A model generated the notes under the pieces. The model searched no databases. It was not told the origin of the DNA and saw only the letters and a program-made list of their open reading frames with translations. The translations under genes and the position numbers were made by a program. A stretch of DNA of 59,342 nt from Chitinophagaceae bacterium (GTDB lineage: Bacteria > Bacteroidota > Bacteroidia > Chitinophagales > Chitinophagaceae), in the NCBI GenBank assembly GCA_016787065.1, contig JAEUVD010000009.1, positions 1 through 59,342 of the forward strand, written 5' to 3'. Below, in pieces: positions 51,446 through 59,342 of the stretch; position 1 is the stretch's first letter; every line of letters starts with the position of its first letter.

Positions 51446-52062
51446 TAAAAAAGTACTTTGCCGAGTTTACCGATAAACAATTAACGCAATACCAAACCCT
51501 ACTTGCATTGTATCAGGAATGGAATGCTAAAATCAATGTAATCTCTCGAAAAGATATTGATAGTTTGTACACCAATCACGTATTACACAGCTTGGCTATT
51601 GCGGCCTTGTTTGAGTTTGAACCTGGGCAACGCGTATTGGATATTGGAACCGGAGGAGGATTTCCCGGTATCCCTTTAGCCATATTCTTCCCAGAAACAG
51701 AATTTCTTTTAGCAGATAGTATTCGAAAAAAACTCACGGTTGTGGAAGAAGTTGCGAAAGGTATCGGACTAACCAATGTAAAGACGCATTGGGGACGAGT
51801 GGAAGAAATAAAATCAAAAAACAGTTTTGACATTGCGGTTAGCAGAGCGGTCGCTCCCTTAGGTGATTTATGGCAATGGGCCAAACCTCTTCTCAAAAAA
51901 GGACATAATCATCAATTTGAAAATGGGCTGATCTGTTTAAAGGGAGGTGATTTACATGAAGAAATTTCCGCTTCCAATACCAAACCGATGTTATGGGAAA
52001 TTAAAGATCTTTTTGAAGAAGATTTTTTCAACGAGAAATTTGTTTTGTATGTGAAGCGCTAG
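51436..52062 (+). CDS. rsmG: 16S rRNA (guanine-N7)-methyltransferase
   Basis: This 208-residue protein has NVISRKDIDSLYTNHVLHSL, the SAM-binding VLDIGTGGGFPGIPLAI, and FDIAVSRAVAPLGDLWQWAKPLL. These are all typical of RsmG (GidB), which methylates G527 of 16S rRNA. Loss of this enzyme gives low-level streptomycin resistance in other bacteria. It overlaps the glycosyltransferase gene by 10 bases, which is probably positional economy rather than a functional link. Confidence 0.95.
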   Translation: MEIVKKYFAEFTDKQLTQYQTLLALYQEWNAKINVISRKDIDSLYTNHVLHSLAIAALFEFEPGQRVLDIGTGGGFPGIPLAIFFPETEFLLADSIRKKLTVVEEVAKGIGLTNVKTHWGRVEEIKSKNSFDIAVSRAVAPLGDLWQWAKPLLKKGHNHQFENGLICLKGGDLHEEISASNTKPMLWEIKDLFEEDFFNEKFVLYVKR

Positions 52063-52176
52063 TTTTGATTTTAATTTTCGGAATAGAGCACGATTTCGAA
52101 ATGCATGAGTTATCCTCCTAATTTCTCATTTTTCTTGCTTTTTGAATTGGATAATGTAATTTGAGCGAAAATACCT

Positions 52177-53250
52177 ATGGCAAACCTCTATCAACCTGTT
52201 TATTCAAAAGAACCTGAACCAGGGCACGATGCGGAACATGTTCTGGAGTTAAAACAGTTTATTGATCTTTTACGTGAGGAAGAAGATTATTGGTCGCCCG
52301 ACCAGCACAATACTTCCTTGATGATTTCTAAACTTCGAAAAATTTTCTATGATCAATGGGGCTGGAATAGTGAATTAATTAAAGATGCGGCTTCAATAGA
52401 AACACGATATCAAACAGAAATAAAAAACACCACGGAAACACAAGGACAAGAAATTGCTCGGTATAAAAATTATATCTATACACCGGTATATCGTGTGGTA
52501 ACATATACTGCCCAAGATAGAGTGTATGGTAATACACGTGACGGACAAATTCCGTTTATTTATCAGCACGATCATCAAGAAGTAAAACTACCGGACGGAA
52601 CGTATTGCGACGTAGCCCATATTTTAGCCGGATTAGATGCGATTAATTATAAACGCATGGTAACACCTTTGCCATCCTTTTTATCGTTTCTCGCGAAGCT
52701 CTTTCCTCATGTGGATTCAAATGTAGATGTGGTCACTTGGATCGGCGACATAGCCAGTTCATCGGCCGATTTTCTTTTTGACTACCTTAAAAATGGTGAT
52801 CGAGTGATAAGTATCGAAGAACAGCAAGCCGTAATCAATTCGGACGCGCCAGGTTCGGATATGTTAGGCGATATTGAACCCTATGTAATTGCTCATCACT
52901 ACGATGTGAGTACGTCGAACGGAATGCGAATAACCGATATTTTGACCGATTATTATTCCGATCAAAATGCTTTTCGATCCCGACGTCTTCTAACATTTTG
53001 CGAACTCATAGGTTTGCAAGGATGGAATGGGGTAACGTTTAGCAATGAAACTGCGTGGTTAACTTACTACCATAAACAACTTCGGGATGCCGTTACTTTT
53101 GTTGCCTTTAGTCAGAATGAAAAATCGATTCTGGGCTTTTTACTTCCGCTAAAAATTTGGTTTAACATGTATCAAAAGGTTTTACGATTAGATACCTTGT
53201 TACAACTCTTTGTTCAAGAATTAAAACGTCTTTTAAATCAACCTAAATAA
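52177..53250 (+). CDS. Conserved-looking protein of unknown function
   Basis: This 357-residue soluble protein has no signal peptide or membrane segment. It has a helical N-terminus (ELKQFIDLLREEEDYWSPDQHNTSLMISKLRKIFYDQWGW). A YTPVYRVVTYTAQDRVYGNTRDGQIPF segment and a DGTYCDVAHILAGLDAINY block follow, the latter with a histidine and cysteine that could be catalytic. The C-terminal half is helical. I do not recognise a family. The CDVAHILAGLD region vaguely recalls cell-wall or peptidase folds, but this is too weak to call. It lies nine bases before a membrane protein gene and the cyclase gene. Confidence 0.68.
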   Translation: MANLYQPVYSKEPEPGHDAEHVLELKQFIDLLREEEDYWSPDQHNTSLMISKLRKIFYDQWGWNSELIKDAASIETRYQTEIKNTTETQGQEIARYKNYIYTPVYRVVTYTAQDRVYGNTRDGQIPFIYQHDHQEVKLPDGTYCDVAHILAGLDAINYKRMVTPLPSFLSFLAKLFPHVDSNVDVVTWIGDIASSSADFLFDYLKNGDRVISIEEQQAVINSDAPGSDMLGDIEPYVIAHHYDVSTSNGMRITDILTDYYSDQNAFRSRRLLTFCELIGLQGWNGVTFSNETAWLTYYHKQLRDAVTFVAFSQNEKSILGFLLPLKIWFNMYQKVLRLDTLLQLFVQELKRLLNQPK

Positions 53251-53259
53251 TTTTTGTGT

Positions 53260-54444
53260 ATGACTGAAAATTCATCTAAACATGTTTTACGCATTCTTGG
53301 CGCGTTAGGCTTAATGTTTGTATTTCCCTATTTGGGTGCATTCATTCGATACAAAGGCGACTTTCCGAAAACGATGTTCAATTACCCTGCTATCGTACCT
53401 GAAGCAAAAGCAAGTTTCAATCCCTTACTATTTGGTATTCTTTGTATTTTTCTTATTGCCCTCATTACCTTGTATGTGTACCCTCGTTTAGTTGGATTTA
53501 AGAAAGTAACTATTCCTAATTCGAAAAAAGAGATAAAGAACACGCCCTTCCCAAAGTGGTTTTGGATTGGTTTGGTGCTTTGGTGTTTGTCGCTTTTTTT
53601 ACTTTGGGGACATCACATAGGACTCACTTGGTTTTTTAAATTTATAGATATTACCCTTTGGTGGAGTTTCTCCTTGGTGCTTGATGGCATCGTATATAAA
53701 CGCACCGGCGGCAAATCGCTACTAAGTACCAGCCATCGTGAAATCATTGGAATCGCATTTGCCTCGGTGATGGGTTGGATGATATTTGAATATTTCAATT
53801 TTTTCGTAAACGACAACTGGTATTATCCAAATGGAAATCAAATACCGGCTGCAGAATTTTTATGTTATTCTATGTTGGCTTCTACTGCAGTGTTTCCCAT
53901 TTCATTTGAGTGGTTTAGTTTATTCAACACCTTTCCAAAGTTTAAACTTAAGTACACCCAAGGGCCTAAACTAGTATTTCCTCGATGGTTAAAAACGACG
54001 TTAGTAGTTTTAGGTTATGCAAGCATGTTTGCGATAAGCTATTTCCCCGATGAATTATTTTTTATGGTCTGGATTGCACCCTTAGCTATTTTTTCCGTGG
54101 TGTTAGACGATTTGGATATTTGGACTCCCTTCTCTTCTCTAAAAAAAGGCAATTGGTCGCCTTTACTTTTAATTGCGCTTTCATGGGTGAGCGCCGGACT
54201 CTGCGTTGAATGTTGGAATTACTTTAGCGGAACACATATCGATGGTATTTTGAAAAGTTATAATACCTTGTATTGGGCATATAGTGTACCTTATGTGAAT
54301 GAACCACATTTGTTCGAAATGCCACTTTTAGGCTATATGGGATATCTTCCTTACGGTGTATATGCCGGTATTTGGTGGATTACCTTTGCCTATTTATTAA
54401 ATATACCAACTCAATTTTCTGAACATGGACATCAAAATGTATAA
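53260..54444 (+). CDS. Polytopic membrane protein of unknown function
   Basis: This 394-residue protein has about ten membrane segments. It has conserved-looking aromatic loops such as MIFEYFNFFVNDNWYYPNG, VECWNYFSG and HLFEMPLLGYMGYLPYGVYA. The FEMPLLGYLGYLPFG-type end recurs in bacterial membrane proteins of unknown role, and no transporter motif is visible. I chose the ATG at 53260 over a TTG at 53254. Its stop codon is directly followed by the ATG of the adenylate cyclase gene at 54445, so the two are translated together and may form one signalling unit (inference). Confidence 0.72.
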   Translation: MTENSSKHVLRILGALGLMFVFPYLGAFIRYKGDFPKTMFNYPAIVPEAKASFNPLLFGILCIFLIALITLYVYPRLVGFKKVTIPNSKKEIKNTPFPKWFWIGLVLWCLSLFLLWGHHIGLTWFFKFIDITLWWSFSLVLDGIVYKRTGGKSLLSTSHREIIGIAFASVMGWMIFEYFNFFVNDNWYYPNGNQIPAAEFLCYSMLASTAVFPISFEWFSLFNTFPKFKLKYTQGPKLVFPRWLKTTLVVLGYASMFAISYFPDELFFMVWIAPLAIFSVVLDDLDIWTPFSSLKKGNWSPLLLIALSWVSAGLCVECWNYFSGTHIDGILKSYNTLYWAYSVPYVNEPHLFEMPLLGYMGYLPYGVYAGIWWITFAYLLNIPTQFSEHGHQNV

Positions 54445-56349
54445 ATGATTCATAACCGATTCCTACTCGTTGCACTCTTGAACCTCATCTGTTGGCTTGA
54501 ATTAAAAGCCAATCCGGTTATAGTTTGGGATAACACAAAACAAACCTTAGACATAGCCAAAAAGATTTTTGTTTATGAAGAGAAGGAAGGACCGGTTACT
54601 ATTGAACGCATTTCAGATACTTCCTTCAACAAAAATTTTAAGCAAGCTACGCAACCAGTACTAAATCTGTTTAATGACTCGTATTGCTGGATCAAATTTG
54701 ATCTTGAAAACAGGGCATCGCAAGAGCTCGTATTAGAGCTAGCGCAGCCTGGAATTGAATTGGTAGAATGTTATGCATATGATATTGATCACGCCACCTG
54801 GACTCAGCGCAAATCCGGTTTTTCAATCCCATTAAAACAGCATTATTTAAAACACCCCTATCCCCTGTTTCCAATAGCTCCCGGACGTTTTCAATATTAT
54901 CTTCGGTTTCAATTTGTGGGTTTAGGTGTTCCCGTTAAACTGTGGCAACACGATGCGTATGAACAGCATATTACGCAACAAAAAATGTTTTTTGGTGTAT
55001 TTACCGGACTCATGGGTTTTGTAATTCTCATCAACCTCTTCTTCTTTTTTTCCCTGCGAAAACGTGCATATATACATTATGCTGTTTTGGTTAGTTTTTA
55101 CTATTTGATTGCTTGTAATGTTGAAGGCGCTATACTTTATTTCTTTTCACCAACAAACACTATTTACGGCTTAAACATATGGTCTATTTTAGCTTGCCCT
55201 GTTGGTATCAGTTATGTGATGTTTTTTTTAGAAACCAAAAAATATACGCCTCGCTTACATAAAATCTGTATAGGATTATTTTTCTATTACCTCTCGTATG
55301 TCTTCTGGCATCGCTATCTAACGCCTTTGCAACTTGTGTTTATTACTGATCTGAATGGTTTAGGTATTGTATTGATCATGACAACCATGGGAATACAAAC
55401 CGGAAGACATGGTAATAAAATGGGCTACTACTATTTTAGTGGCTATCTTATTTTTTTCATATTTGCCATTATAGATTCTGTAAATCGCTTTACTGGTTTT
55501 CCCCCTTCCGTCTTCGGTATTTTATACATATCCTTAGGCTTCCTAACCGAGGCATTTATGTTGGCTTATTTACTAACAAAACGATTTGAATGGGAAAAAG
55601 AAAGTAATGACCAAGAACGCCTTAAAACGCAAAATTTACTTTTAGATAAAACCAAAGAAAACGAACGCATGATACGAGAACAAAATATCATGCTCGAGAA
55701 AAAAGTACAAGAACGCACCGAAGAGTTATTACTTGAAAAGAAAAAATCGGATGATTTGTTATTGAATACATTGCCTGCCGATGTTGCCGAAGAGTTACGC
55801 CAAACGGGAATCACTAAGGCTCGCCAGTTTGATTCAGTTACCATAATGTTTACCGATTTTGTAAACTTTACCGGACTGAGTACGCAGATGACAGCCGCCG
55901 ACTTGGTTGCAGAAATTCATGAGAATTTTACAGCGTTCGATGCCATCATTGAAAAACATGGCCTGGAAAAAATTAAAACTATTGGTGATGCGTATTTGGC
56001 TGTTTGCGGACTACCTAATGTTCGAGAAGATCACGCACTTTGTGTGATTCGTGCGGCTATGGAAATTCGCGATTATGTAAAAAAGCGTAACGGTAAATTT
56101 CAGGTACGTATTGGTATCAATAGTGGTCCTGTGGTGGCCGGAATTGTTGGTGTAAAGAAATACGCTTACGATATTTGGGGAGATACCGTAAATACGGCTA
56201 ATCGCATGGAAACCCATGGTGAAGAAGGCCGTATCAATCTTTCCGAATCCACTTATCACTTAATTAAAACTGTATTTCGTTGCGAATCGCGCGGTAAATT
56301 CCAAGTAAAAGGAAAGGGTGAAATCGACATGTATTTTCTTTCAGAATAA
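54445..56349 (+). CDS. 7TM-DISM receptor adenylate cyclase (class III)
   Basis: This 634-residue protein has a signal peptide and a 7TMR-DISMED2-type extracellular domain (about 28-165). Seven membrane helices span about 180-385, a coiled coil covers 385-430, and a class III cyclase domain covers about 445-634. The metal aspartates are D471 (FTDF) and D515 (IGDAY). The substrate-choosing pair is K511 (KIKTIG) and D576 (YDIWGD), which fits ATP rather than GTP. It should make cAMP in response to an unknown extracellular, possibly carbohydrate, ligand. The gene follows the membrane protein at zero distance. Confidence 0.9.
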   Translation: MIHNRFLLVALLNLICWLELKANPVIVWDNTKQTLDIAKKIFVYEEKEGPVTIERISDTSFNKNFKQATQPVLNLFNDSYCWIKFDLENRASQELVLELAQPGIELVECYAYDIDHATWTQRKSGFSIPLKQHYLKHPYPLFPIAPGRFQYYLRFQFVGLGVPVKLWQHDAYEQHITQQKMFFGVFTGLMGFVILINLFFFFSLRKRAYIHYAVLVSFYYLIACNVEGAILYFFSPTNTIYGLNIWSILACPVGISYVMFFLETKKYTPRLHKICIGLFFYYLSYVFWHRYLTPLQLVFITDLNGLGIVLIMTTMGIQTGRHGNKMGYYYFSGYLIFFIFAIIDSVNRFTGFPPSVFGILYISLGFLTEAFMLAYLLTKRFEWEKESNDQERLKTQNLLLDKTKENERMIREQNIMLEKKVQERTEELLLEKKKSDDLLLNTLPADVAEELRQTGITKARQFDSVTIMFTDFVNFTGLSTQMTAADLVAEIHENFTAFDAIIEKHGLEKIKTIGDAYLAVCGLPNVREDHALCVIRAAMEIRDYVKKRNGKFQVRIGINSGPVVAGIVGVKKYAYDIWGDTVNTANRMETHGEEGRINLSESTYHLIKTVFRCESRGKFQVKGKGEIDMYFLSE

Positions 56350-56391
56350 TACACTGCAATTTCACCCTTACCTAATTAGTTATACGAACTC

Positions 56392-58272
56392 TTAATGCAC
56401 TAATTGCTGATAGCTACGTTTTACAAAAGCTGTAAGTTCTTCTCCTTGTAAAAGGTTTTGAGAAAGCTTCGCTAAATCAACCGCCTGTTTAATCAAATTT
56501 GTTTGTTCTTCTTCATTCTCATTTTTAAGAATGCGTGCACTTAATTCATGATTGGTATTTACCACCACATTATACATGTCGGGCATATTACCCATACCAA
56601 ACATACCACCGCCATGCATACTCATCTCTTTCATACGACGCATAAATTCAGGTCGGGTAATTAGCAAAGGAGGTTGCGCGCTGTCCATGGCTTCCATTTG
56701 CACCGTGTAAGTTTCTTTTGGAATATGATTTTCAAGAATGGTTTTCAACTGATTCTTTTCGTCATCACTTAACACCGAAGCCATTTCCTCCGTTTTCTTA
56801 ATTAAAGTATCAATCGGGCCGGCGTCAACACGAACAAAACTAATTTTCTCGTGTTCACTTTCTAATTTTTGAATCAGATGGGAGATTATTGGCGAATCCA
56901 GTAACAACACCTCGTAACCCTTCTCTTCGGCATGTTGTATGTAAGCATGTTGCGCATCCTTATGGGAAGCATATAAAATAATGAGCTTACCTTCCTTATC
57001 GGTTTGGATCGGTGCGATTTTTTCTTTTAACTCATCCCAAGTATGGTAATTTCCTTTTACCGTAGGGTAAAGGAAAAACTCTGTAGCTTTTTCATAGAAT
57101 TTAGCTTCCGACAACATGCCATATTCCAATACTATTTTAATATCGTTCCATTTCTTTTCAAAATCTTCGCGATTGTCTTTAAACAACTGCTTTAATTTTT
57201 CGGAAACCTTTTTCGTAATATAGTTAGAAATTTTCTTCACGTTACCATCCGATTGCAAATAGCTTCGCGAAACATTTAACGGAATATCTGGTGAATCGAT
57301 TACACCTTTCAACATGGTTAAAAACTCGGGTACAATACCTTCAACATTATCTGTTACGTAAACCTGATTTTGATAAAGTTGAATTTTATCCTTTTGTAAT
57401 TGAAGGTCATTCGAAAGTTTAGGGAAGTATAAAATTCCGGTAAGGTTGAACGGGTAATCAACATTCAAGTGAATATTGAAAAGGGGTTGTTCAAATTGGG
57501 TTGGGTACAATTCATGATAGAAATTCTTGTAATCCTCGTCACTCAATTCGGTTGGCGGTTTTGTCCATGCCGGGTTCGGATTATTAATTATATCATCTAC
57601 CACTGTTTTTTCCTCTTTGGCCTCTTCCCCTTCACCAACTGTTGTGGTTTCTTCGCGCGTACCGAACTTAATAGGTATCGGCATAAATTTGTTGTACTTT
57701 TTCAACAACTCGCGAATGCGGTATTCTTCCAAGAATTCTTCGGAATCTTCTGCAATGTGCAAAATAATTTCGGTACCTCGTTCTTGACGGTCGTGTGCCT
57801 CGAGGGTATATTCCGGACTGCCATCGCATACCCATCGGCAGGCGGGTTCGTCCTTGTATGATTTTGTAATAATTTCAACCTGATGGGCCACCATGAAGGA
57901 GGAATAAAAACCTAGTCCAAAATGTCCTATTATACCTGCATCTTTGGCAGAATCTTTATATTTATTCAGAAACTCCTCTGCACCTGAAAATGCTACCTGG
58001 TTGATGTATTTTTCCACCTCCTCGGCGGTCATACCCAAGCCTTGATCTTGAATATGGATCGTTTTCTTGTCTTTATCAATACGAACCTCAATTTTAGGTT
58101 CGCCGTATTCAACCTTTGCCTCGCCTATATTACAGAGGTGCTTGAGTTTGGTAGTAGCATCGGTTGCGTTGGAAATTAACTCACGGAGAAAAATCTCATG
58201 GTCGCTGTACAAGAATTTTTTAATAAGGGGGAAGATGTTCTCTACTGAAACATTAATTTTTCCACTTGCCAT
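56392..58272 (-). CDS. htpG: Chaperone Hsp90 (HtpG)
   Basis: This 626-residue protein has the full Hsp90 arrangement. The N-terminal GHKL ATPase has LRELISNATDA, IQDQGLGMTAEEV, GHFGLGFYSSFMVA and GTEIILHI. The middle domain has the catalytic-loop LNVSRSYLQSDGNVKKI, and the C-terminal dimerisation domain follows. It folds and stabilises client proteins, especially under heat stress. The gene is convergent with the cyclase gene. A near-consensus -7 element (TGTATTTG on the minus strand, about 58304-58311) lies 32 bases upstream of its start. Confidence 0.95.
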   Translation of the reverse strand: MASGKINVSVENIFPLIKKFLYSDHEIFLRELISNATDATTKLKHLCNIGEAKVEYGEPKIEVRIDKDKKTIHIQDQGLGMTAEEVEKYINQVAFSGAEEFLNKYKDSAKDAGIIGHFGLGFYSSFMVAHQVEIITKSYKDEPACRWVCDGSPEYTLEAHDRQERGTEIILHIAEDSEEFLEEYRIRELLKKYNKFMPIPIKFGTREETTTVGEGEEAKEEKTVVDDIINNPNPAWTKPPTELSDEDYKNFYHELYPTQFEQPLFNIHLNVDYPFNLTGILYFPKLSNDLQLQKDKIQLYQNQVYVTDNVEGIVPEFLTMLKGVIDSPDIPLNVSRSYLQSDGNVKKISNYITKKVSEKLKQLFKDNREDFEKKWNDIKIVLEYGMLSEAKFYEKATEFFLYPTVKGNYHTWDELKEKIAPIQTDKEGKLIILYASHKDAQHAYIQHAEEKGYEVLLLDSPIISHLIQKLESEHEKISFVRVDAGPIDTLIKKTEEMASVLSDDEKNQLKTILENHIPKETYTVQMEAMDSAQPPLLITRPEFMRRMKEMSMHGGGMFGMGNMPDMYNVVVNTNHELSARILKNENEEEQTNLIKQAVDLAKLSQNLLQGEELTAFVKRSYQQLVH

Positions 58273-58448
58273 AGTATTCTGATTTTATTGTTTTTTTCCG
58301 TACATCGCAAATACAATACCATGGCCGGTAGATATGCCAAATTTTCACCTAGCCTATCACTGAATGAGGTACTCTGGACGCCATTTGGTGCTACTAGAGG
58401 TTACACAAATACTCAGGAGAATAATCATTGAATTAACACTCTAGGTTA

Positions 58449-58465
58449 GACGCGAAGCATCGCGT
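58449..58465. repeat. Palindrome copy 1 in long repeat
   Basis: ACGCGA and TCGCGT around AGCA give a six-bp stem. The seventh pair is lost by a C-to-A change relative to copies 2 (58619-58636) and 3 (58774-58791). Confidence 0.75.
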
Positions 58466-58508
58466 ACCCAAATATTGATATTGTTGAGGTAACTTACCTT
58501 TGAACGAA

Positions 58509-58557
58509 ATTGTTCATTATTCACTGTTCACTGTTCACTGTTCATTGTTCACTGTTC
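58509..58557. repeat. Heptamer array, copy 1 (seven units)
   Basis: Seven back-to-back 7-bp units of form A(C/T)T(G/A)TTC run without a break. The matching arrays in the other long repeats have four units (58685-58712, one degenerate) and six units (58834-58875), so the array length varies like a VNTR. Confidence 0.85.
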
Positions 58558-58618
58558 ACCACGCGCTAGCAAAACGTATGCAATCAGGGAATAATCATTG
58601 AATTAACACTATAGGTAA

Positions 58619-58636
58619 GACGCGAAGCATCGCGTC
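58619..58636. repeat. Palindrome copy 2 in long repeat
   Basis: GACGCGA and TCGCGTC form a perfect seven-bp stem around AGCA. It is identical to copy 3. Confidence 0.8.
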
Positions 58637-58684
58637 CTCTACCAAAAATATTGATATTGTTGAGGTAACTTACTCTTGAACGAA

Positions 58685-58712
58685 ATTGTTCAAAGGTCAT
58701 TGTTCATTGTTC
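58685..58712. repeat. Heptamer array, copy 2 (four units)
   Basis: The units are ATTGTTC, the degenerate AAAGGTC, ATTGTTC and ATTGTTC, in the same register as the other arrays. Confidence 0.75.
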
Positions 58713-58773
58713 ACCACGCGCTAGCAATATGTATGCAAGCGGGGAATAATCATTGAACAAACACTATAGGTTA

Positions 58774-58791
58774 GACGCGAAGCATCGCGTC
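58774..58791. repeat. Palindrome copy 3 in long repeat
   Basis: GACGCGA and TCGCGTC form a perfect seven-bp stem around AGCA. Confidence 0.8.
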
Positions 58792-58833
58792 CCAAAATAT
58801 TGATATTGTTGAGGTAACTTACTCTTGAACGAA

Positions 58834-58875
58834 ATTGTTCATTATTCACTGTTCATTGTTCATTGTTCACTGTTC
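58834..58875. repeat. Heptamer array, copy 3 (six units)
   Basis: Six units of A(C/T)T(G/A)TTC end 26 bases before the stop codon of the next minus-strand gene. Confidence 0.82.
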
Positions 58876-58901
58876 ATTTTAAAATCATAAATGTAAAACA
58901 A

Positions 58902-59342
58902 TTACTCCACCAGCACCTTTTGTGTTTGCTGCTCGCAGGATAAAAAATACAAACCCTTAGCTAAGCCAGAAATATCAATCTCCTCTTTTGTGGTTGAAAT
59001 AAGAAGTTGCCCGCACATATTATATAACTTCTTCACTTTGCCTTTTGCGTTTTTGATGAACAGTATGGCATTCACCGGATTCGGATACAACTCCCATTGT
59101 TCATTGTTCACTATTAATTGTTCATTGCTTAGAGGCCAACAAGTTTTAGCTCCTAAACTATAATTAGGCATGCAAGGTGGTGTACCTACATAGGCATTTG
59201 CACCCAAACTATCTAAGCGCAAACAACGAGGGCAAAAATTACAACCTGCACCTTTTACATCAGGGTTATCGATACGACTCATTTGTTTGCTTTGGCCGGC
59301 AAAATTGCCAATGTAAATTCTGTTATCAGGACCTAAGTATGC
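58902..59342 (-). CDS. T9SS type A surface protein, C-terminal fragment (5' end beyond window)
   Basis: The frame is open from the stop at 58902 to the window edge, 146 codons. An internal ATG at 59282 is not the true start, because the upstream codons continue a family pattern (LGPDNRIYIGN, then the IDNPDVKGAGCNF, NAYVGTPPCMPNYSLG block). That pattern is typical of large Bacteroidota surface proteins. A linker follows, and then a type A sorting domain (about the last 60 residues: YPNPVNAILFI, LYNMCGQLL, GLYFLSC). The linker SNEQLIVNNEQ is encoded by heptamers like those in the adjacent intergenic repeats. The main function lies outside the window. Confidence 0.85.
   Translation of the reverse strand, partial: AYLGPDNRIYIGNFAGQSKQMSRIDNPDVKGAGCNFCPRCLRLDSLGANAYVGTPPCMPNYSLGAKTCWPLSNEQLIVNNEQWELYPNPVNAILFIKNAKGKVKKLYNMCGQLLISTTKEEIDISGLAKGLYFLSCEQQTQKVLVE
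59096..59130. repeat. Heptamer array inside the T9SS gene
   Basis: Five heptamers in register (ATTGTTC, ATTGTTC, ACTATTA, ATTGTTC, ATTGCTT) encode, on the minus strand, the NEQLIVNNEQ linker just before the sorting domain. Three heptamers equal seven codons, so the reading frame is kept only in steps of three. Confidence 0.8.

Larger units (their letters stand above)
58420..58880. repeat. Three imperfect tandem repeats of about 155-170 bases
   Basis: Units start with AATAATCATTGAA at 58420, 58590 and 58745 (lengths 170, 155 and a partial 136). Each has the same order. First come AACACT(A/C)TAGGT(T/A)AGA and the palindrome GACGCGA-AGCA-TCGCGT(C). ATATTGATATTGTTGAGGTAACTTAC and GAACGAAATTGTTC follow, and then an array of heptamers. 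Units 1 and 2 also end with CCACGCGCTAGCAA, which is missing from unit 3. There is no transposase, no unique spacer and no cas gene. A mobile or amplified palindromic repeat family is likely. Confidence 0.85.
58273..58901. other. 629-base non-coding region with large repeats
   Basis: The first part (58273-58419) carries the htpG promoter region and no gene. The rest is three imperfect long repeats, annotated separately. No open frame or RNA gene was recognised. It is the longest gene-free stretch in the window. Confidence 0.8.

Noticed and set aside
57469..57861. 130-codon open frame opposite htpG
   Set aside because: It lies entirely inside the conserved Hsp90 coding region and shows no domain pattern.
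58420..58880. CRISPR-like array suggested by repeats and palindromes
   Set aside because: Units are 155-170 bases with near-identical content throughout; there are no unique spacers of constant length and no cas genes.

Overview
The window is chromosomal DNA of a low-GC member of the Bacteroidota, probably a free-living relative of the Chitinophagia, Sphingobacteriia or Flavobacteriia. This rests on several type IX secretion (T9SS) sorting domains of both type A and type B, a PorW/SprE-like T9SS component, a DUF5686 outer-membrane protein, a BshC bacillithiol enzyme, an almost complete lack of Shine-Dalgarno sequences, and promoter elements of the Bacteroidota form TAnnTTTG. I see no rRNA, tRNA, CRISPR array, prophage or insertion sequence. 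Coding density is very high and most genes look like housekeeping genes.

Layout. 1-711: two secreted proteins on the minus strand, one cut by the window edge. 937-1945: a redox/sulfur set (DUF2892 membrane protein, OsmC, rhodanese), then a structured intergenic region and a B12-binding protein plus enoyl-CoA hydratase. 3425-5964: DUF2795 protein, LolD and BshC. 5965-11889 (minus): META-domain protein, WG-repeat protein, a type B T9SS surface protein and a DUF5686 protein. 12005-16655 (plus): RidA, a charged secreted protein, a divergent PRPP-synthetase-like protein, GNAT, polyprenyl synthetase and a PNPOx-like protein. 16652-24703 (minus): SMC, a RES/Xre toxin-antitoxin pair, PaaZ, AtpZ, bactofilin and an M23-like membrane stub. 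24799-35517 (plus): PorW-like protein, alkyltransferase, PyrR-PyrB, a T9SS protein, a tight cca / pRiA4b-ORF3-domain / miaA operon, and a coiled-coil membrane protein. 35578-37440 and 47185-49158 are two M1 metallopeptidases. 49159-58272 holds Tgt, a glycosyltransferase with RsmG, two unknown proteins ending in a 7TM-adenylate cyclase, and HtpG. 58273-59342 holds a block of three large imperfect repeats and a truncated T9SS surface protein.

The most interesting segment is 37514-47011, between the two peptidases. Eight genes each overlap the next by 1-11 bases: class I HMG-CoA reductase, a UbiA-like membrane protein, a PEP-synthase/rifampin-phosphotransferase-like protein, a DUF3419 (BtaA-like) aminocarboxypropyltransferase, a CTP-dependent phytol/dolichol-kinase-like protein, a GNAT-like protein, an SRPBCC protein and an acyl-adenylate ligase. 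This set does not match a pathway I know. I infer a biosynthetic module for an unusual polar, probably isoprenoid-derived, lipid.

A second item is a heptamer repeat, A(C/T)T(G/A)TTC. It forms variable-length arrays inside the three intergenic repeats and also appears inside the neighbouring T9SS gene, where it encodes the linker just before the sorting domain.
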